From Symsagittifera roscoffensis (taxonomy: Eukaryota; Xenacoelomorpha; Acoela; Convolutidae): DNA of 64,000 nucleotides. Below the pieces are notes generated by a model. The model was not told the DNA's origin and did not search any database. It saw only the letters and a list, made by a program, of their open reading frames with translations. The stretch is taken from NCBI RefSeq assembly GCF_963678635.1, contig NC_087064.1:25400189-25464188 (forward strand), given 5' to 3'. This document shows positions 27,545 to 40,000 of this stretch, one piece after another. The translations under genes were made by a program, and so were the position numbers. How positions within the stretch are numbered: position 1 is the first letter of the stretch; the number at the start of each line of letters is the position of its first letter.

Positions 27545-27960
27545 ATTCTAAGCATGGCCAACAGACAGTTGGAGAAGAGCTATTGAACTCAACTAAACAA
27601 AAAAAATACTGACTTGTTGTTTGAAAACCTTTCAACTTTCGAGTTTCCAAGAAAAAAGATAGTCTTAAAGCTCTTTGAAATTCTAGAGCAAATTGTGACT
27701 GAAACTTTTTTTGATAAATTTAAAAGGATTTGAGAAAACTGGATCAATCGGTAAAATTTTCATTTCACTGGGAAATCTGATAATTAAATTTCACTTTCGA
27801 AATTAGAAGTCAATCACGTTTTTCGTGACCTTTACACTTGTGCGGTTCGATAGTGGAGTTTGCCTTCCTTTTGATAAACTAAATGAACTGAACTTAAAAA
27901 CAAATCAAAAGTCAACCCGCGAAACGTGAAATTGAGCCTAAACAAACATTAAGACTTTTC
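27545..27960 (+). repeat. Dispersed repeat R1, copy 1
   Basis: It begins near 'catggccaacagacag' and contains the core 'tttcactgggaaatct', then 'ttcgaaattagaagtcaatc' and 'ctgaacttaaaaac', ending near 'aaattgagcc'. The same order of landmarks occurs in the copies at 31190, 31535 and 38375. All copies have the same orientation. No ORF is conserved, so a non-autonomous element is likely. Confidence 0.7.
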
Positions 27961-28539
27961 CTTAAAAAACGGGAAAAAGTCATCACGGCCATATAAGCGC
28001 GGGAATTACGTTCTTCGACTCTTAAAAACGAAATTAGTTTGTTAAGTAAAGCTTCATTTTCCGTGACTACCACTTTTGCAATGGGAGAGTTGTATTTGTT
28101 TTCAACTTGGAAAATCAAATTGGAAAACGATCTTCGAAAGAGCTTGATCGTTTTCTCCGAAAAGCTACCCCTAGACAAAAACAATCAACCCTATAAACAA
28201 GCTCACAATAAAAATTAATTGCAAAGTGTTCTATACAGTATCTATTATAACAATCACCAGCTCAATTTATGGCCACTACTTCTCCATAGTATAGAAGAAA
28301 GGGGAAAGGTGGAGAGATAAAATCATCCCAAAGAAAAACAAGGATAGCCGGTTACTGTTTTTTTTCTGCGTGGTTTGATAAAAAAAATTGCAATTCTGGC
28401 CATTCGAAATTGTGATGAAACGAGGAAAATGAGAAAACACTTGGCCCCCAGCACATGGAAAGACACCAGTTCCTGGCCTATTCCATAATCTAAGGGGGAC
28501 TGTCTTGCCGCTTCTGCTTTGCAGAAGCGAGGCCTCTAA

Positions 28540-30075
28540 CATGTTTTTTTTTTTCAGATTCGAGGCCTCCAATTACATCACCATCGTAGCCGATGAGACA
28601 ATGGACATCAGGAACGGAGCAGGTTCACTATCGATCAGACACTGGTATGCCACTGAGACCCGAGAAAAGTCTCTCGATTTTGCGGACACAGTGGATACAA
28701 GGGCAAAAGCTCAGCTGAAACCATCCTGGCACGCGTCTCAGAAAATGGAGTTATTCTTTCAACAGGCTGTACTTTAAACCTGATTTCCAAATCCTCACTA
28801 TGTTTCGCGGTTCTGCAAAACATCACCCATTCTCCAGTTCAAGGCAGCAAAAGGGGATCCTCACATTCTCGCTCAGCACTTGGAACTCAACATTGCAGGG
28901 AATACCATTCTGAAACAGATTTCTATCAGAGTCGAGGCCTCTAATTATATGACCATCACAGCCGATGAGACAATGGACATCAAGAATCGACCAGGTCTCA
29001 CTAACTATCAGATACTGGCATACCACTAAAATCCGAGAAAAGTTTCTCGGTTTTGCTGACACAGTCGATACAAGGGCAAAAGCTCAGCCCAAATCATCCT
29101 GGCATGCATCTCAGAAAAATGACTTATTTTATCAACCGGCCGTGCTTTTAATCTGATTTCCCAAATCATCACCATGGTTCGCGGTTTTGCAAAGCGTTCT
29201 GATGATTTCAGTAAAACAACGGAACTTGCAGCCCGAAACTAGCGATACTGCAACCTCAAGATTTCTGAATTTCGATGGATTGAACGTAACGATGCTGTTC
29301 TGACATTTATCCAGTTCAAGCCTTCCGTTGAAGCTACATTAGAAGACATCAGCAATTGGCCTGGGGACAGCTGTGCATCCAACTGCTGTACTTATCTGGC
29401 TAACATGATGCGATCAGAGATCCTGATCGCCCCGATGAATATGAAGCACTTGCTTGGAGCAAGCTACCATCATTGCTCTTCAAGGACCTTAGCCAGAACT
29501 CCTTCAGTCGATGGATCACATTTGGATCATGCGTCAACTCTTTCAACAAGGATCATGCGTCAACTCTTTCAACAAGAGCGCGATGGTGAAGGCAGTGGCC
29601 GCTACGAAAGAGTCCAAACTGACGCTGCAAAGCTAGATGATGTTCAGATTGAGGGCCGAAGAGGCAGACCGCCCATAGCATCAACGGCGTATGACCACTT
29701 CAGATAGACCGCTTGCCTGCCTTTCTTTATTTTGTTCTGATGAACCTGAAGAAACGCTTCATTTGTGCATCTTCTTCAAGCGAGTTCGAATTTTGGAGAA
29801 ACATGTACACAGATACGCCAGAAACCTTCATATCTGCTCTTAAAAAATGTTTTATATCCACAATACCAATAACTTTTTCTTTGCTCCAGATTGATGCTTC
29901 CCCGTGATGGCATGCACTGCTGAGCACGCTTTTCGAGCATTAATAAACTAAAAATTTACCTCCGCTCCAATATGAAGGAGGATCAACTCTCAAACTTTGC
30001 GCTGATTTACACCCACAGAGATGTGGAAACTGAAGTCGGGGATGTCGATGACAGATTTGCTGCCAAAAATCAATG
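28540..30075 (+). pseudogene. Decayed hAT-superfamily transposase (DUF4371/hATC type)
   Basis: Conceptual pieces in three frames line up in order with zinc-finger-type hAT transposases. Near 28565 an ADETMD motif matches the conserved catalytic-core D-E-T-x-D block. Near 29255-29400 an FRWIERNDAV segment precedes a helical stretch. Near 29905-30045 a TAEHAFRAL segment is followed by LRSNMKEDQLSNFAL, typical of the C-terminal hATC dimerisation domain with its E-x-x-F-S-x-L and LR-x-x-M blocks. Stop codons and frameshifts break the frame several times, and the 5' part is duplicated in tandem. No terminal inverted repeats were found. It cannot encode a working transposase. Family assignment is from recognised motifs. 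Confidence 0.8.
28556..29205 (+). repeat. Tandem duplication inside the hAT relic
   Basis: 28556-28825 and 28928-29205 are direct copies about 372 bp apart, both starting at 'cagattcgaggcctc' or 'cagagtcgaggcctc' and running through the ADETMD-coding block to 'cgcggttttgcaaa' or its variant. They differ at many sites, so the duplication is old or the family had a repeated segment. Confidence 0.85.
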
Positions 30076-31189
30076 ACTCAATTGTGTTTAATTTCGTTTT
30101 ATTACTGTTATTAACTCAATGTTTTTGTCAGAATTTTTTCTCAATCCAACACCCCTTAAAAAACTAGACGAACCTCTAATACAAGTACTGACAATGATTT
30201 GAGTTCAACAACTTGATTTGGGTTGAACGGATTTGCTAATCCAGCCTTTCATCGCATCATGACTTGAGTTGACAAATTGAAAAGAAAACGGTGCCCAAAA
30301 ACATTATTTTAGCGAGTAGACCAACCGCTATTACTAATTGACCATTAGTTAATCAATTTCTCATGTTAATCGAACTTTGCTGTCAAGACCTTCTCGGTTC
30401 CGTTTGGTTTTTGTTAGCCCTATCATATATTCTGCTCGAACTAAATGAATTTTGATAAACACATGGGTTTCAAGTCATATGTGGTAAATTAGCATTGAAA
30501 ATAATTTTAACCAGCAGTAACTAAGCTGTCAATACTTGAGTAGATGCCCGTAGAGACAAAAGAAATGTCAGAAAAGTTAAAGCAGCAAAACTGTGAAACT
30601 CGAACTTTCTAAACCCGCTCCCTGAGCTATAACGCCGCTGTTTAAAGCAACCTAGCATCGAAACAATATAAGGTCGTAGCGAAAGAAATGTTTGATTTTT
30701 AAAACAGGGAAGAAAAATCTAATTCAGGTTAAAAAACACTTCCCCGCAAATGTAATTGAAAAACATGAGATTAGTAAGCTGTCCGTTAAGCTTTTGAACT
30801 TATAATTCTGATGGAAACAAAAAACACTAAAAGAAACAGAGTAGTCGGTTGCTGTGCAACTAGCTCAAAAAGTTCCAACCACATTCATAAAAAAGAATGT
30901 TTTTTCTTCAAATTTTTGCGTCCTTTAAGCGTTGTACGATGGCGAAAAATAAAGCTTGTAACCTCAGTAATTTAAAACTCGCATTTTTGAAATTAATTGA
31001 AAACTTTTCATAGACAAGAGAACGCTTAATGAAGCGTAAAAAACATGTTACCACGAAATAAAACTAGCTTTTTCTCGGCTTAATAGACCCATTTTGATCT
31101 AACAACCTTTACTCGCCCATTCATTCATCGAAACACGTTCGTCGACTCTTAAATGGATGTTTTTTGAATTTCCAAAACGATTAATGATT

Positions 31190-31480
31190 GGCACTTTTTT
31201 GATAAAAAATAACCCATTTTAAGAAAATTGGATCGTAAAGAAAACTTTTAGAAAACTGGATAAAAGTAAAAAAATTTTTCTATCACTGGGAAATCTGAAC
31301 ACTAAATTCTATTTTCGAAACTAGAAATCAATCGCATTTTTCGTGACCTCTACACTTTTGCTGTTCAATAGTAGAGTTAGTCTTCCTTTTAACAAAAAAA
31401 GGAACTGAACTTAAAAGTAAATCAAAAGTCAAACCGCGAAAAAACAAATTTGAACAATTTTAAGACTTTTCTCCTGAAAA
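31190..31480 (+). repeat. Dispersed repeat R1, copy 2
   Basis: Landmarks in order: 'tttttgataaaa', 'atcactgggaaatctgaa', 'cgaaactagaaatcaatc', 'gaactgaacttaaaag' and 'caaaccgcgaaaa'. It lies about 350 bp before copy 3 in the same orientation. Confidence 0.7.
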
Positions 31481-31534
31481 AAGACCTGAAAAAAAAAACA
31501 TCCTGACCTATACCTTAAATCTCTCTAGAGATGC

Positions 31535-31830
31535 CCTTAAATCTCTTTGAATTTCTGGAACAATTTATGACTAACCCTTTTTTTGATAAAATTTACCTAA
31601 TTTGAGAAAACTGGATCAATAAGTAAAATTTTTATTTCACTGGGAAATCAGAAAAATAAATTCCACTTTCGAAACTAGAAGTCGATCACGTTTTTGTGGC
31701 CCTGACACTTTTGCTGTTAGATAGCGGAACTTTCTTTCCTTTTTGTAAAGGAAATGAACTGAGCTTATAAAGAAATCAAAAGTCAAACCGCGAAAACGTA
31801 AACTTGACTCGTTCATTTCCTCTAAAAAGG
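31535..31830 (+). repeat. Dispersed repeat R1, copy 3
   Basis: Same landmarks as copy 1: 'gagaaaactggatcaat', 'tttcactgggaaatc', 'cgaaactagaagtcgatc', 'atgaactgagctt' and 'caaaccgcgaaaac'. Together with copy 2 it makes a head-to-tail pair. Confidence 0.75.
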
Positions 31831-33609
31831 CTAAAACACTCCCGATGACGAAGTTTCTCCCCACTTTCCGAGGTCGGAACAAACATTCGGCCAATTTGAT
31901 GCTTTCAACCACGATGGGAAATTGCTGAAGACTCACCTGAGCATATTCCTGCCAAGAAATAACAAATTTACTTACATTGTTTCAATATTTCTATGAAATA
32001 TTTCTACTTTGTTTAGCTATTTGTCAATTTTCCGGCAATATCGACTATACAAAAAATAGTATTTTTTGCTATTAAGCACCAAATACTGGAATTTGAAAAC
32101 TTGCTTCACACCTAATTTAAAAAAAAGTAGAAACAAACTCTCAGAAGGAACAAATGAAAATTCTGTTTCATTTGTCTGAGAACGAGAAAATTCAGAATTG
32201 ATGGATAAAAGTCTACTGGCAACGAGCTCAGGGAAAACTGCAGCTTCTGTGAGCAACAGAAGACGCACACAAATCACTTCAGCTAAAAGACGGAAAACTA
32301 GTTCATTGCAAACAAGAGCCGAGACCCGTAGGTCTGCATGCTGCGACTTACAAAACTTAAACTTCGCATTCCAACGCAATTGATTTTTGCCATTTAATTG
32401 CTACATTTTCATCTACTCCCCTTTTGAAGAGATTTACCACTGTTAGAACGTATAATCAACTTTTGCCCTCTAGTCTTTTTTGATCCAAGCAAAACATTCA
32501 AAGCAACCAGGTTGTCTAATAACAGTCTCCTCATTGTGTAAATTCGAACTATCAAACAGATTACTCTTGGCTCAAAAAAGGCCACCACTTTGAAGTGCCT
32601 GGCTGGTACTAGAGAAAGAAAGCATGCAAAGAGGGAAAATGGAGATAATATTCTTCGTATATGAATAGGTCTTCTTATGTTCCTGCACCTAAGCACAGAT
32701 TAGTTTGACCATTTTTCGCTCATATTAGCCGCCTACAATTCCCTTCCCGCTATGCCACGTACAATACCACTCTTTTCTCCAGCCATGCTGTTGTATGTTT
32801 ATGCCACTGTGTTCCGCGTGTCATAGCCACAAGCTTGTATGTTTTCTTCGGGGGAAAATCCCATAAGCCACTGATATTTCATTAAGCATCAATATCTCCA
32901 AGCCTAAATTAGTTGCATCCATGAACTGAATTACCAAACCCTTTTTTATTTGCATCCATATCACCTTCACAATATCAAGGAACTATACGGTAATCATCGT
33001 AAACAGCAACTGTTAGCATTAAGGGTTTCGCGTTTTCGAAACCGTTCTTTTTGATTTCAAGGCATGTTTATCAATTTTGGCAATGTTCATAATTTAACGC
33101 ATTTTTTTCAACGACTTATTTTTTCCTTTTTTTGTTTAATGGGCTAGCATATTGTATCTGGTTACTCCGAGGCAATTGGAAGGAAAAGAAGCCTCTGCTG
33201 GAAAGATTTCTTCTCTGCCTTTTCCTTATTGCGGAAGTCGAATTAGACTCAGGAGAAAGGGAGGCGAAAGAAGAGACAAAATTTACGATGCAATTAGAAA
33301 AAGTGTTATTACCCAACGGCTGGCCTCAGGTTAAAATTTGTTCTAGATCGGTGACGCTAGTGATAAATTAGAAATTCCAGGAACGTTAGTTCAAGCATTC
33401 GTTATGACTTATTCAAAGAACTTCATCCATAATAAATTTATATTGCATTGACTTAAATCTGATCTAGATACAACAATAAACAGAGCCAATAGGGCGTATT
33501 TTTTCTTTTGATTTTCGATTGATTAATTAAGGACAGATACAAGTAAGTTCACGTCTGATAGTTTGAATACTAAAAAAACACAAGCACAAATATGAATCTC
33601 ATCATTGTC

Positions 33610-33720
33610 GGAACAAAACATAGCCAACTGACAGCTGGAAAAGAGAAATGACCGCAAAGAAACAGAAAAAAAACTGACTTGAGAAAAACTGACTTATTAA
33701 GATAAAAATTACTCTTAATA
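33610..33720 (+). repeat. Dispersed repeat R1, partial 5' copy
   Basis: It contains the 5' landmark 'catagccaactgacagct', followed by an 'aaagagaaatgaccgc' segment that matches 38388-38440. The core with 'tttcactgggaaatc' is absent. Confidence 0.5.
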
Positions 33721-33850
33721 AGAAATAAAAATCCTCCAGTACAGAGTTTTGATGGCTATATTTTAAAGGAACATTTCTGTACTCGTGAAATCTTTCATAG
33801 TAGCATTTTGCCATCTTATTTATCTGTGTAGTGTACATGAATGAAGTAAA

Positions 33851-34082
33851 TCACGTGACTGGGTAGCGTGGTGTACATTCACCTACCGATGGCGGCGGAG
33901 GGTGTCCCCCTTCTCTGGAGGGTCCGGCCACTCCTGCGGCTGCATTGGCTCCTGCGGGACCCAGTCTGTGGTAGTTGCCTCCTCCTGCGTACATGCCGTA
34001 TCTTCCGTTGTCGTGTGGCCTCAGTCCTGTCGTGCGTCTATATGGATCGTCCAGTTGGTCATATGAGCCAGCACAGTACTCA
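33851..34082 (-). CDS. TTYH: Tweety exon: C-terminal cytoplasmic tail
   Basis: The acceptor is TTTTTAG. Its first T completes a GCT alanine codon begun in the previous exon. The tail begins EYCAGSYDQLDDPYRR, then becomes Gly/Ala-rich and contains PPPP. It ends at a TGA at 33853-33851. A donor-like CG|GTAGGT lies in frame near 33893, so some transcripts may splice to an exon further downstream and change the terminus. Confidence 0.7.
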
Positions 34083-37000
34083 CTAAAAACATTCTCACTC
34101 AGCGCAGTTCTCAAAGTGATTTTAGATACACAGTAATCAAAAACAAAACTGTTTCAAGGTTTCAGAATGTAGTCAATTTTTTTTTGGTTTTTACCATATT
34201 TAGGATTTGATTTTAGGTTTCGAGATTTGATAAACATAATAATCCGTATCAAGTGACGTTGGAGCAATTAATGGATATGCGAGGCGTATCCACTATGGAA
34301 TTGCTTAATTTTCTCATTTTGTAATGGTTCCGACCATTGAAAATGGGGAGGAAATTTGTACTCGCGTGTGTTTTAGTTTTTTTCATTTTTTTCAACTTTT
34401 TTTCACGCAAAATCAGGTGCCACAAATAATCATCGGACTGGGTAGAGTGATATCATATTAAATCCTTTTAAGTCGTGATTCGAATGACATTGAAAATGTC
34501 AAAAAATCTTACCAGTGCGGAGAAAAACCGGTTTGTCGTCTAATTTCAAGCGAATGAGCAGACTTACATTGGCTTATTCATGCTTAATTTAAGCCATGAC
34601 AATTTAGTTTTATCAATTAAAAATAGTTCTTGGAGTTTTTAGCGCCATCTTAGGAATCAAAAACTGCGAAGAATTTCTAAAATATAAAAAAATTAAAACA
34701 ATTTTTTATTAATTAAAAAAAATTTAAGGATTTTTTTGTTCATTTTTCTACTAATTTTCCTACAAAAACTGTTTCCCAATTTGCCTGTTTTACTTTGACT
34801 GTCGAGCATGCCAAATTCTAGTTTTTCGTTCACAGCCTTTTATCACACCACGCAGAAAAAACGACACTAATTTTGAAAAACTTTATTCGTATTTATTAAG
34901 ACTATGGTCGGAACATTCTGTGCTTCTTGCACAATAACCGGCTATCCTTGTTTAGTTTTTGATTTGGTTTGAAACAATGTTAAAACGTTTTTCATGTTCA
35001 AATTCTGGGACCAAGTGAACTAATTTCGAGCGAGTGAGCAGGCTCACATTAGCTAATTTATGCTAAATTTAAGCCTTGAAAATTTAGGTTTACTCAAGAA
35101 AAGATAACTTTCGCAGTTTTAAGCGCCATCTTAGAAACCAAAAAGTTCAAAAATTCGAAAACTTAGGCCAAATCCTGTATATATTGCAACCCTACAAAAC
35201 CTCAGTGAGATGACTAACACCTTTACTTGGGCTCTCCTAGGATCGTATGGAATGACTAGCGACTTACGCCTGTCGATCCATCTGTCCCCAGGTGCAGGCT
35301 GAGAGAATGACGAGGATGAAGAGACACAGTGCTGTGATGAGGCCAGCTCCAAACACAAAGTCCACTCCCTCCCTACAAAACACACTCAACACGCATAACA
35401 CAACACAAAATCGTAAACAAAGACTGATAACACTATTTGAAGAAATCCAGAAAAAAATGTTTTAAACAGAACTGATATTATTGCACGGAGACAAAGCGAA
35501 GCTCGTACCATTTCCGATACGACATTAACATAAAAAGTAAGCTAGCCGACTGAAAAAGAAGAAAACGTCGCTGATAATTTTTTTTGAAAAAAATTATCTA
35601 CCGAAAATGTAATAATTTTGTCTTGATTTGTCTTGAATTTTTCCTTCATAGATAAACATGCGAATTAAGACAAATAAATGCTAACGAGCATCCAAAAAAG
35701 TATACAATGCGATAACAAAGCCGAAAATACCTGGGCAGACAGACAAAAGCAGACACACAGAGCAGACACACAAAAATACTTTGAAAAATCCAAAAAAAAA
35801 ATTAAAACCCCTCAAAACATTTAGATAGCAACCTCCTTTTTACATCTGGAACTTTTGAAGCCAAATAAAGGAAAATAAAGGGAGAAAACAAAAATGAAAT
35901 TGAAATCGGAGTTTGCGAATTTACAACCAACATAAAATTAGAATAGAACTGCCATTTAAAATGAATCCATTTCAAAAATTGTTTGGTTAGTTGACAAAAA
36001 TACAGTTTTGAAGATGACCACCAATTTGAGTCATCCTGTGAACAAAGTTATTTACGAGAAAAAATATGGCTGCAACACCCTTGCTTATCGCAGAGGTAAT
36101 AACTTTCAAAAAAAACTTCATACCTACAACAGACATTGATTCGCGACACACAAGGTCATAACTTGAACTTAATTATTATAAAAGCATGTAAAAGCTCTAC
36201 TTGAAAGAGGGGGCCGAACAACCTTCCGGTGAAAACGAATGTAAAAACAAAGGCGCTTAGGTTTAAATAGATGGATTGATTTCTTCACTTGTCCTTGATG
36301 CAATCTTACAAACTGCTCAATCAATTGTCTCGAAAAAGAGCTTTAATCAATATCAGATTGTATTTCATTAATGGTACCTTTATACGGATCTACATACGAA
36401 TACGCTCATAAATCTCAGTAGTACTTGTACAACAATGATAGTGTTTGACACTCACAGGAAAGTGTAGCAGACGGCATTCAGTCCGGACACTAGATTTTGA
36501 TGCACCACAATGCACTCTGTCTTGCTGGCAGTGGCGTCCAGACTGGCCTTCACCTTATGCATGTTCTGCTGGATCAGTTCGAACATCAGCATCACCGGCT
36601 CCCTTCCATCTACCGCCGCATCTCTCTTCAACTGCACCAGTGTCTTATTGCTCTCGTAGTACTTGTCAAACGCACGCTGTAGATCCTACAACAAACAACG
36701 ATATCACCTCAAAACGGCAGACAAAACATACCACTAAGAGTGATCATAACTTTGTACGCAATACAAACTAAATACACTAAACCTTTCTACATACATATGA
36801 AAAATCTAGATAAAGGACAATTGAAAATGATCGTTCAGAGCATCTGGATTGCTCCGACTGAACTAGGAAACTAACATTTTAGCTATTTTTCTGCAGTAAA
36901 AATTCAACAAGGAACGGCGACAATTTTGCGGCAACCTTACAAATACTTCAACGTTAGATCTATAGCTAGAGAAAATTAATTGATATTTTTAGTAAATATA

Positions 37001-40000
37001 ATGGATATTTTTTATACATAATTTAAGACTACAATTTTTGAATAGACCAAAACGTTGTAAAGAGAAAATGTGCCGCATGTAAGAGCATGGACGAGGCATT
37101 GGTTCATGAGCGCAGTTTTGCCTATTGCTGACAACATACCGATGAGTAGGGGTTGTTGGGGTTGACCTTGTCGTCTGGACCGGTGGGCACTTGGTAGTGG
37201 GGAGGGGGACAGTCGAGGAAGTAGGCCATGTCTGTCTGGGTAAAGTCAGACTGGTTGTAGAACACGCCATGTGGGTCCATACAGAAGTCAGACACGCCCT
37301 AATAACACAAATCAATCACAAAATAATCAATTAAGAAAAAATCAAAACAAGTCAGCATGAATACAAAAAAAAACGAATAAAATTGAATCGAAATACCAAA
37401 ATCTCATCCATATTCACACCCAATTTACTCTTATCTCAAACAGTGTGTTCAGATGATTGCTAAAGTTTGTGTTAAATTAAGCAATGTTCATGAAATCGGT
37501 CATTTTGAACCTCATAAATATGATTCCATAATTAAAGAGGCACCCAACTGTTAAAACCACCCACTACAGGAACATGATTCACACTCCTGGACGCCTAAAA
37601 AGTTCGACTGATTTATACACCTATCTGATTAATCAGTATTTTCCTTTTTAGCGAACCAACGACATATTCAGATTAAATAAACATTTCTTATCGCCAGATT
37701 GCATAAAAAACTACTTATTTTGTAGTTTTCTCGCATATTCCCTCATTCATAACTACTATCTGTCTGCGCATCATCTCATTTTTCATTTTCCTCCCTGCAA
37801 CATCCTGTCAAGCCTGCAGGAAATTGAGCGATTATTCACCTTTTAAATTACACACAACTCAGCAGAATACGAACATGAAATTAAGTAGAGCGTAAAAGAG
37901 AGTTCAGTGGAGCATTAAAAAGATCTTAGGTGGTTTGTGCATTGTTTATACTACACTGCGGTTCCCACCATCCCGGCTGACCTCAATGCGCTTTACTTTC
38001 TTTCCACTCAGAGCTATGTCATATCACCATGTATACTTTTCGGATCATGAATATTAACTGAAGGAAAACAATGGAGGTGAATGATGGTATTAACAAATTA
38101 TAAGCAGGGCTTAGGGCTAAGAACCGAAGCATCAGCAAACCGAATTTTTTTATGCTTAGTAATTCACCTTAATAAAATCTTATATCAAACTCTAATTCCC
38201 TGATTGAAAATAAATAATTTATTAGCTACTTCAAGAAATATTAGACTCAATTTAGTCAAGTTATACAAAAAGTAAATTGCACTAACAAGGGCGAACACGA
38301 GGTACCATGCAGTGAGACTGAAGGCGGCAATCAGACCGAAGATGCCCATCACTGCTCCCCTGCAAAAAGAAATAAACGACAATAAACATAGCCAACTGAC
38401 AGTTTGAAAAGAGTAATGAACGCCAGGAGATAGAAAAACTCACTTGTTTTTTTATTTAAAAAAATAAACCTGCGAAATTTGAAGAAAAAATGTATGCCCT
38501 TTCAGCTCTTTTAATTTCACAAAAAATTTATGTTTGACCTTTTTCTGATAGAATTAACCCTATTTTGAGAAAAATGGATCAATAGGTTAAAATTTTTATT
38601 TCACTGAGTTATCTGAAAATTAAATTCCATTTTCGAAATTAGAAGTCACTAAAATTTTTCGTTAACATTACATTTTTGCTATTAGATAGGGAAGTTTGCC
38701 TTATTTTTTTTACAAAGGAAACGAATTGAACTTAGAAATCAAAACTCAAACCGCGAAAAATCAAAATTGAGCGTGAATTAATTTAAAGAATTTTTCCTGA
38801 AAAAAAAACAAGAAATCAAGATCTATAAAAGTGTACTCACTACGTTCATTACTCTTAACATCGTCATGATTGATCAAACCGGATAAGCCCAACAAGGATC
38901 TAGTTATCAATTACGACCTTGAAAAAATGACATGGTACGACTGAGAATGAAAATGGACAGGTTACATTATTGACTGTAGCCCACGGCGTGAACTACCATA
39001 ATCTATGGCGTTTTTATATCTTAAAATGCATGAATAAATTTTAAAAAATGATGAGAAACAACTCGCTTGCCCATTAATATCAATTTTGGCTTCTTGACTA
39101 AGAGAACCGAACAATCTGAAATCTTTACGACCTGTGCAGGCGCATGTTTCATATAAAAATATTAATTCGATTAGCAGTAAATGCGAAAATTAGTAGGAAA
39201 TGCATGTATTTGCCTTCGGCCATTCTAACTTACACCATGAGAAATACTTCTGACGTGCAGAGCACTGCGAGGAAGATGGTGAAGGAGATGAGACCACACC
39301 ATCCGAGCAGGCTCCACGTGCAGATACTCCTGAAACAGATAGCACTGAGAGTTGGACGGAAAGAAGTTGTGGCATAGGGTGGGTTTTGAGGTACCCCAGT
39401 TTGTAAATAGGTACCTTCTTCAGTCACAAATTGAATTCCATGAAAAAATATAAACAAGGTTTGCCGGTTGCTAGATAAATAGCACAATTTTCCGATCACA
39501 GTTATTATGAAAGTTTCAAAACAATTATAAAGCGAGATGATTTGATTGCCGTTGCACAACGCTTCTGAAATCAACATATCAACACAGAGGCGAAACTGCG
39601 CTTCTCAAATACTTGCAAGAGCATGACCAAAAAGGAGCTCTATCAACTGACATAAGAAAAAGTTGAAGCCTCGAATTAGCAAAAACTCGACGTGTCGGAT
39701 TCGAATTTTCGACCTAGCAAATTTGAGCCTTTCACACTAACCGCTCAGCCACAGATGCTTACAATCCCTAAAAACTAGCCACCAATAACGCAGCTGCATA
39801 TTCTAACAAACTGCCAATTTGATGCAGCAAAATAGGACCAAATACAAAAAGCCACAATTTTGCATGTAATAAATCTCAATGCATAAAGCCACATTATGTA
39901 TAAATTATGCTTGTCAAAAAATTGCGAGATATATTTAAACAGAAAAATTGTGAAATCGAGTTTTCTTATTGTTGTTGTGTGAAACAAATAGCTTTTTTGG

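Larger units (their letters stand above)
30076..33850. other. Gene-free interval between the hAT relic and the tweety gene 3' end
   Basis: It holds two near-complete R1 copies and one partial copy, given separately. Short ORFs on both strands have no recognisable domains. If the tweety gene has a further 3' exon or a 3' UTR it would lie here, but I could not identify one. Confidence 0.35.
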
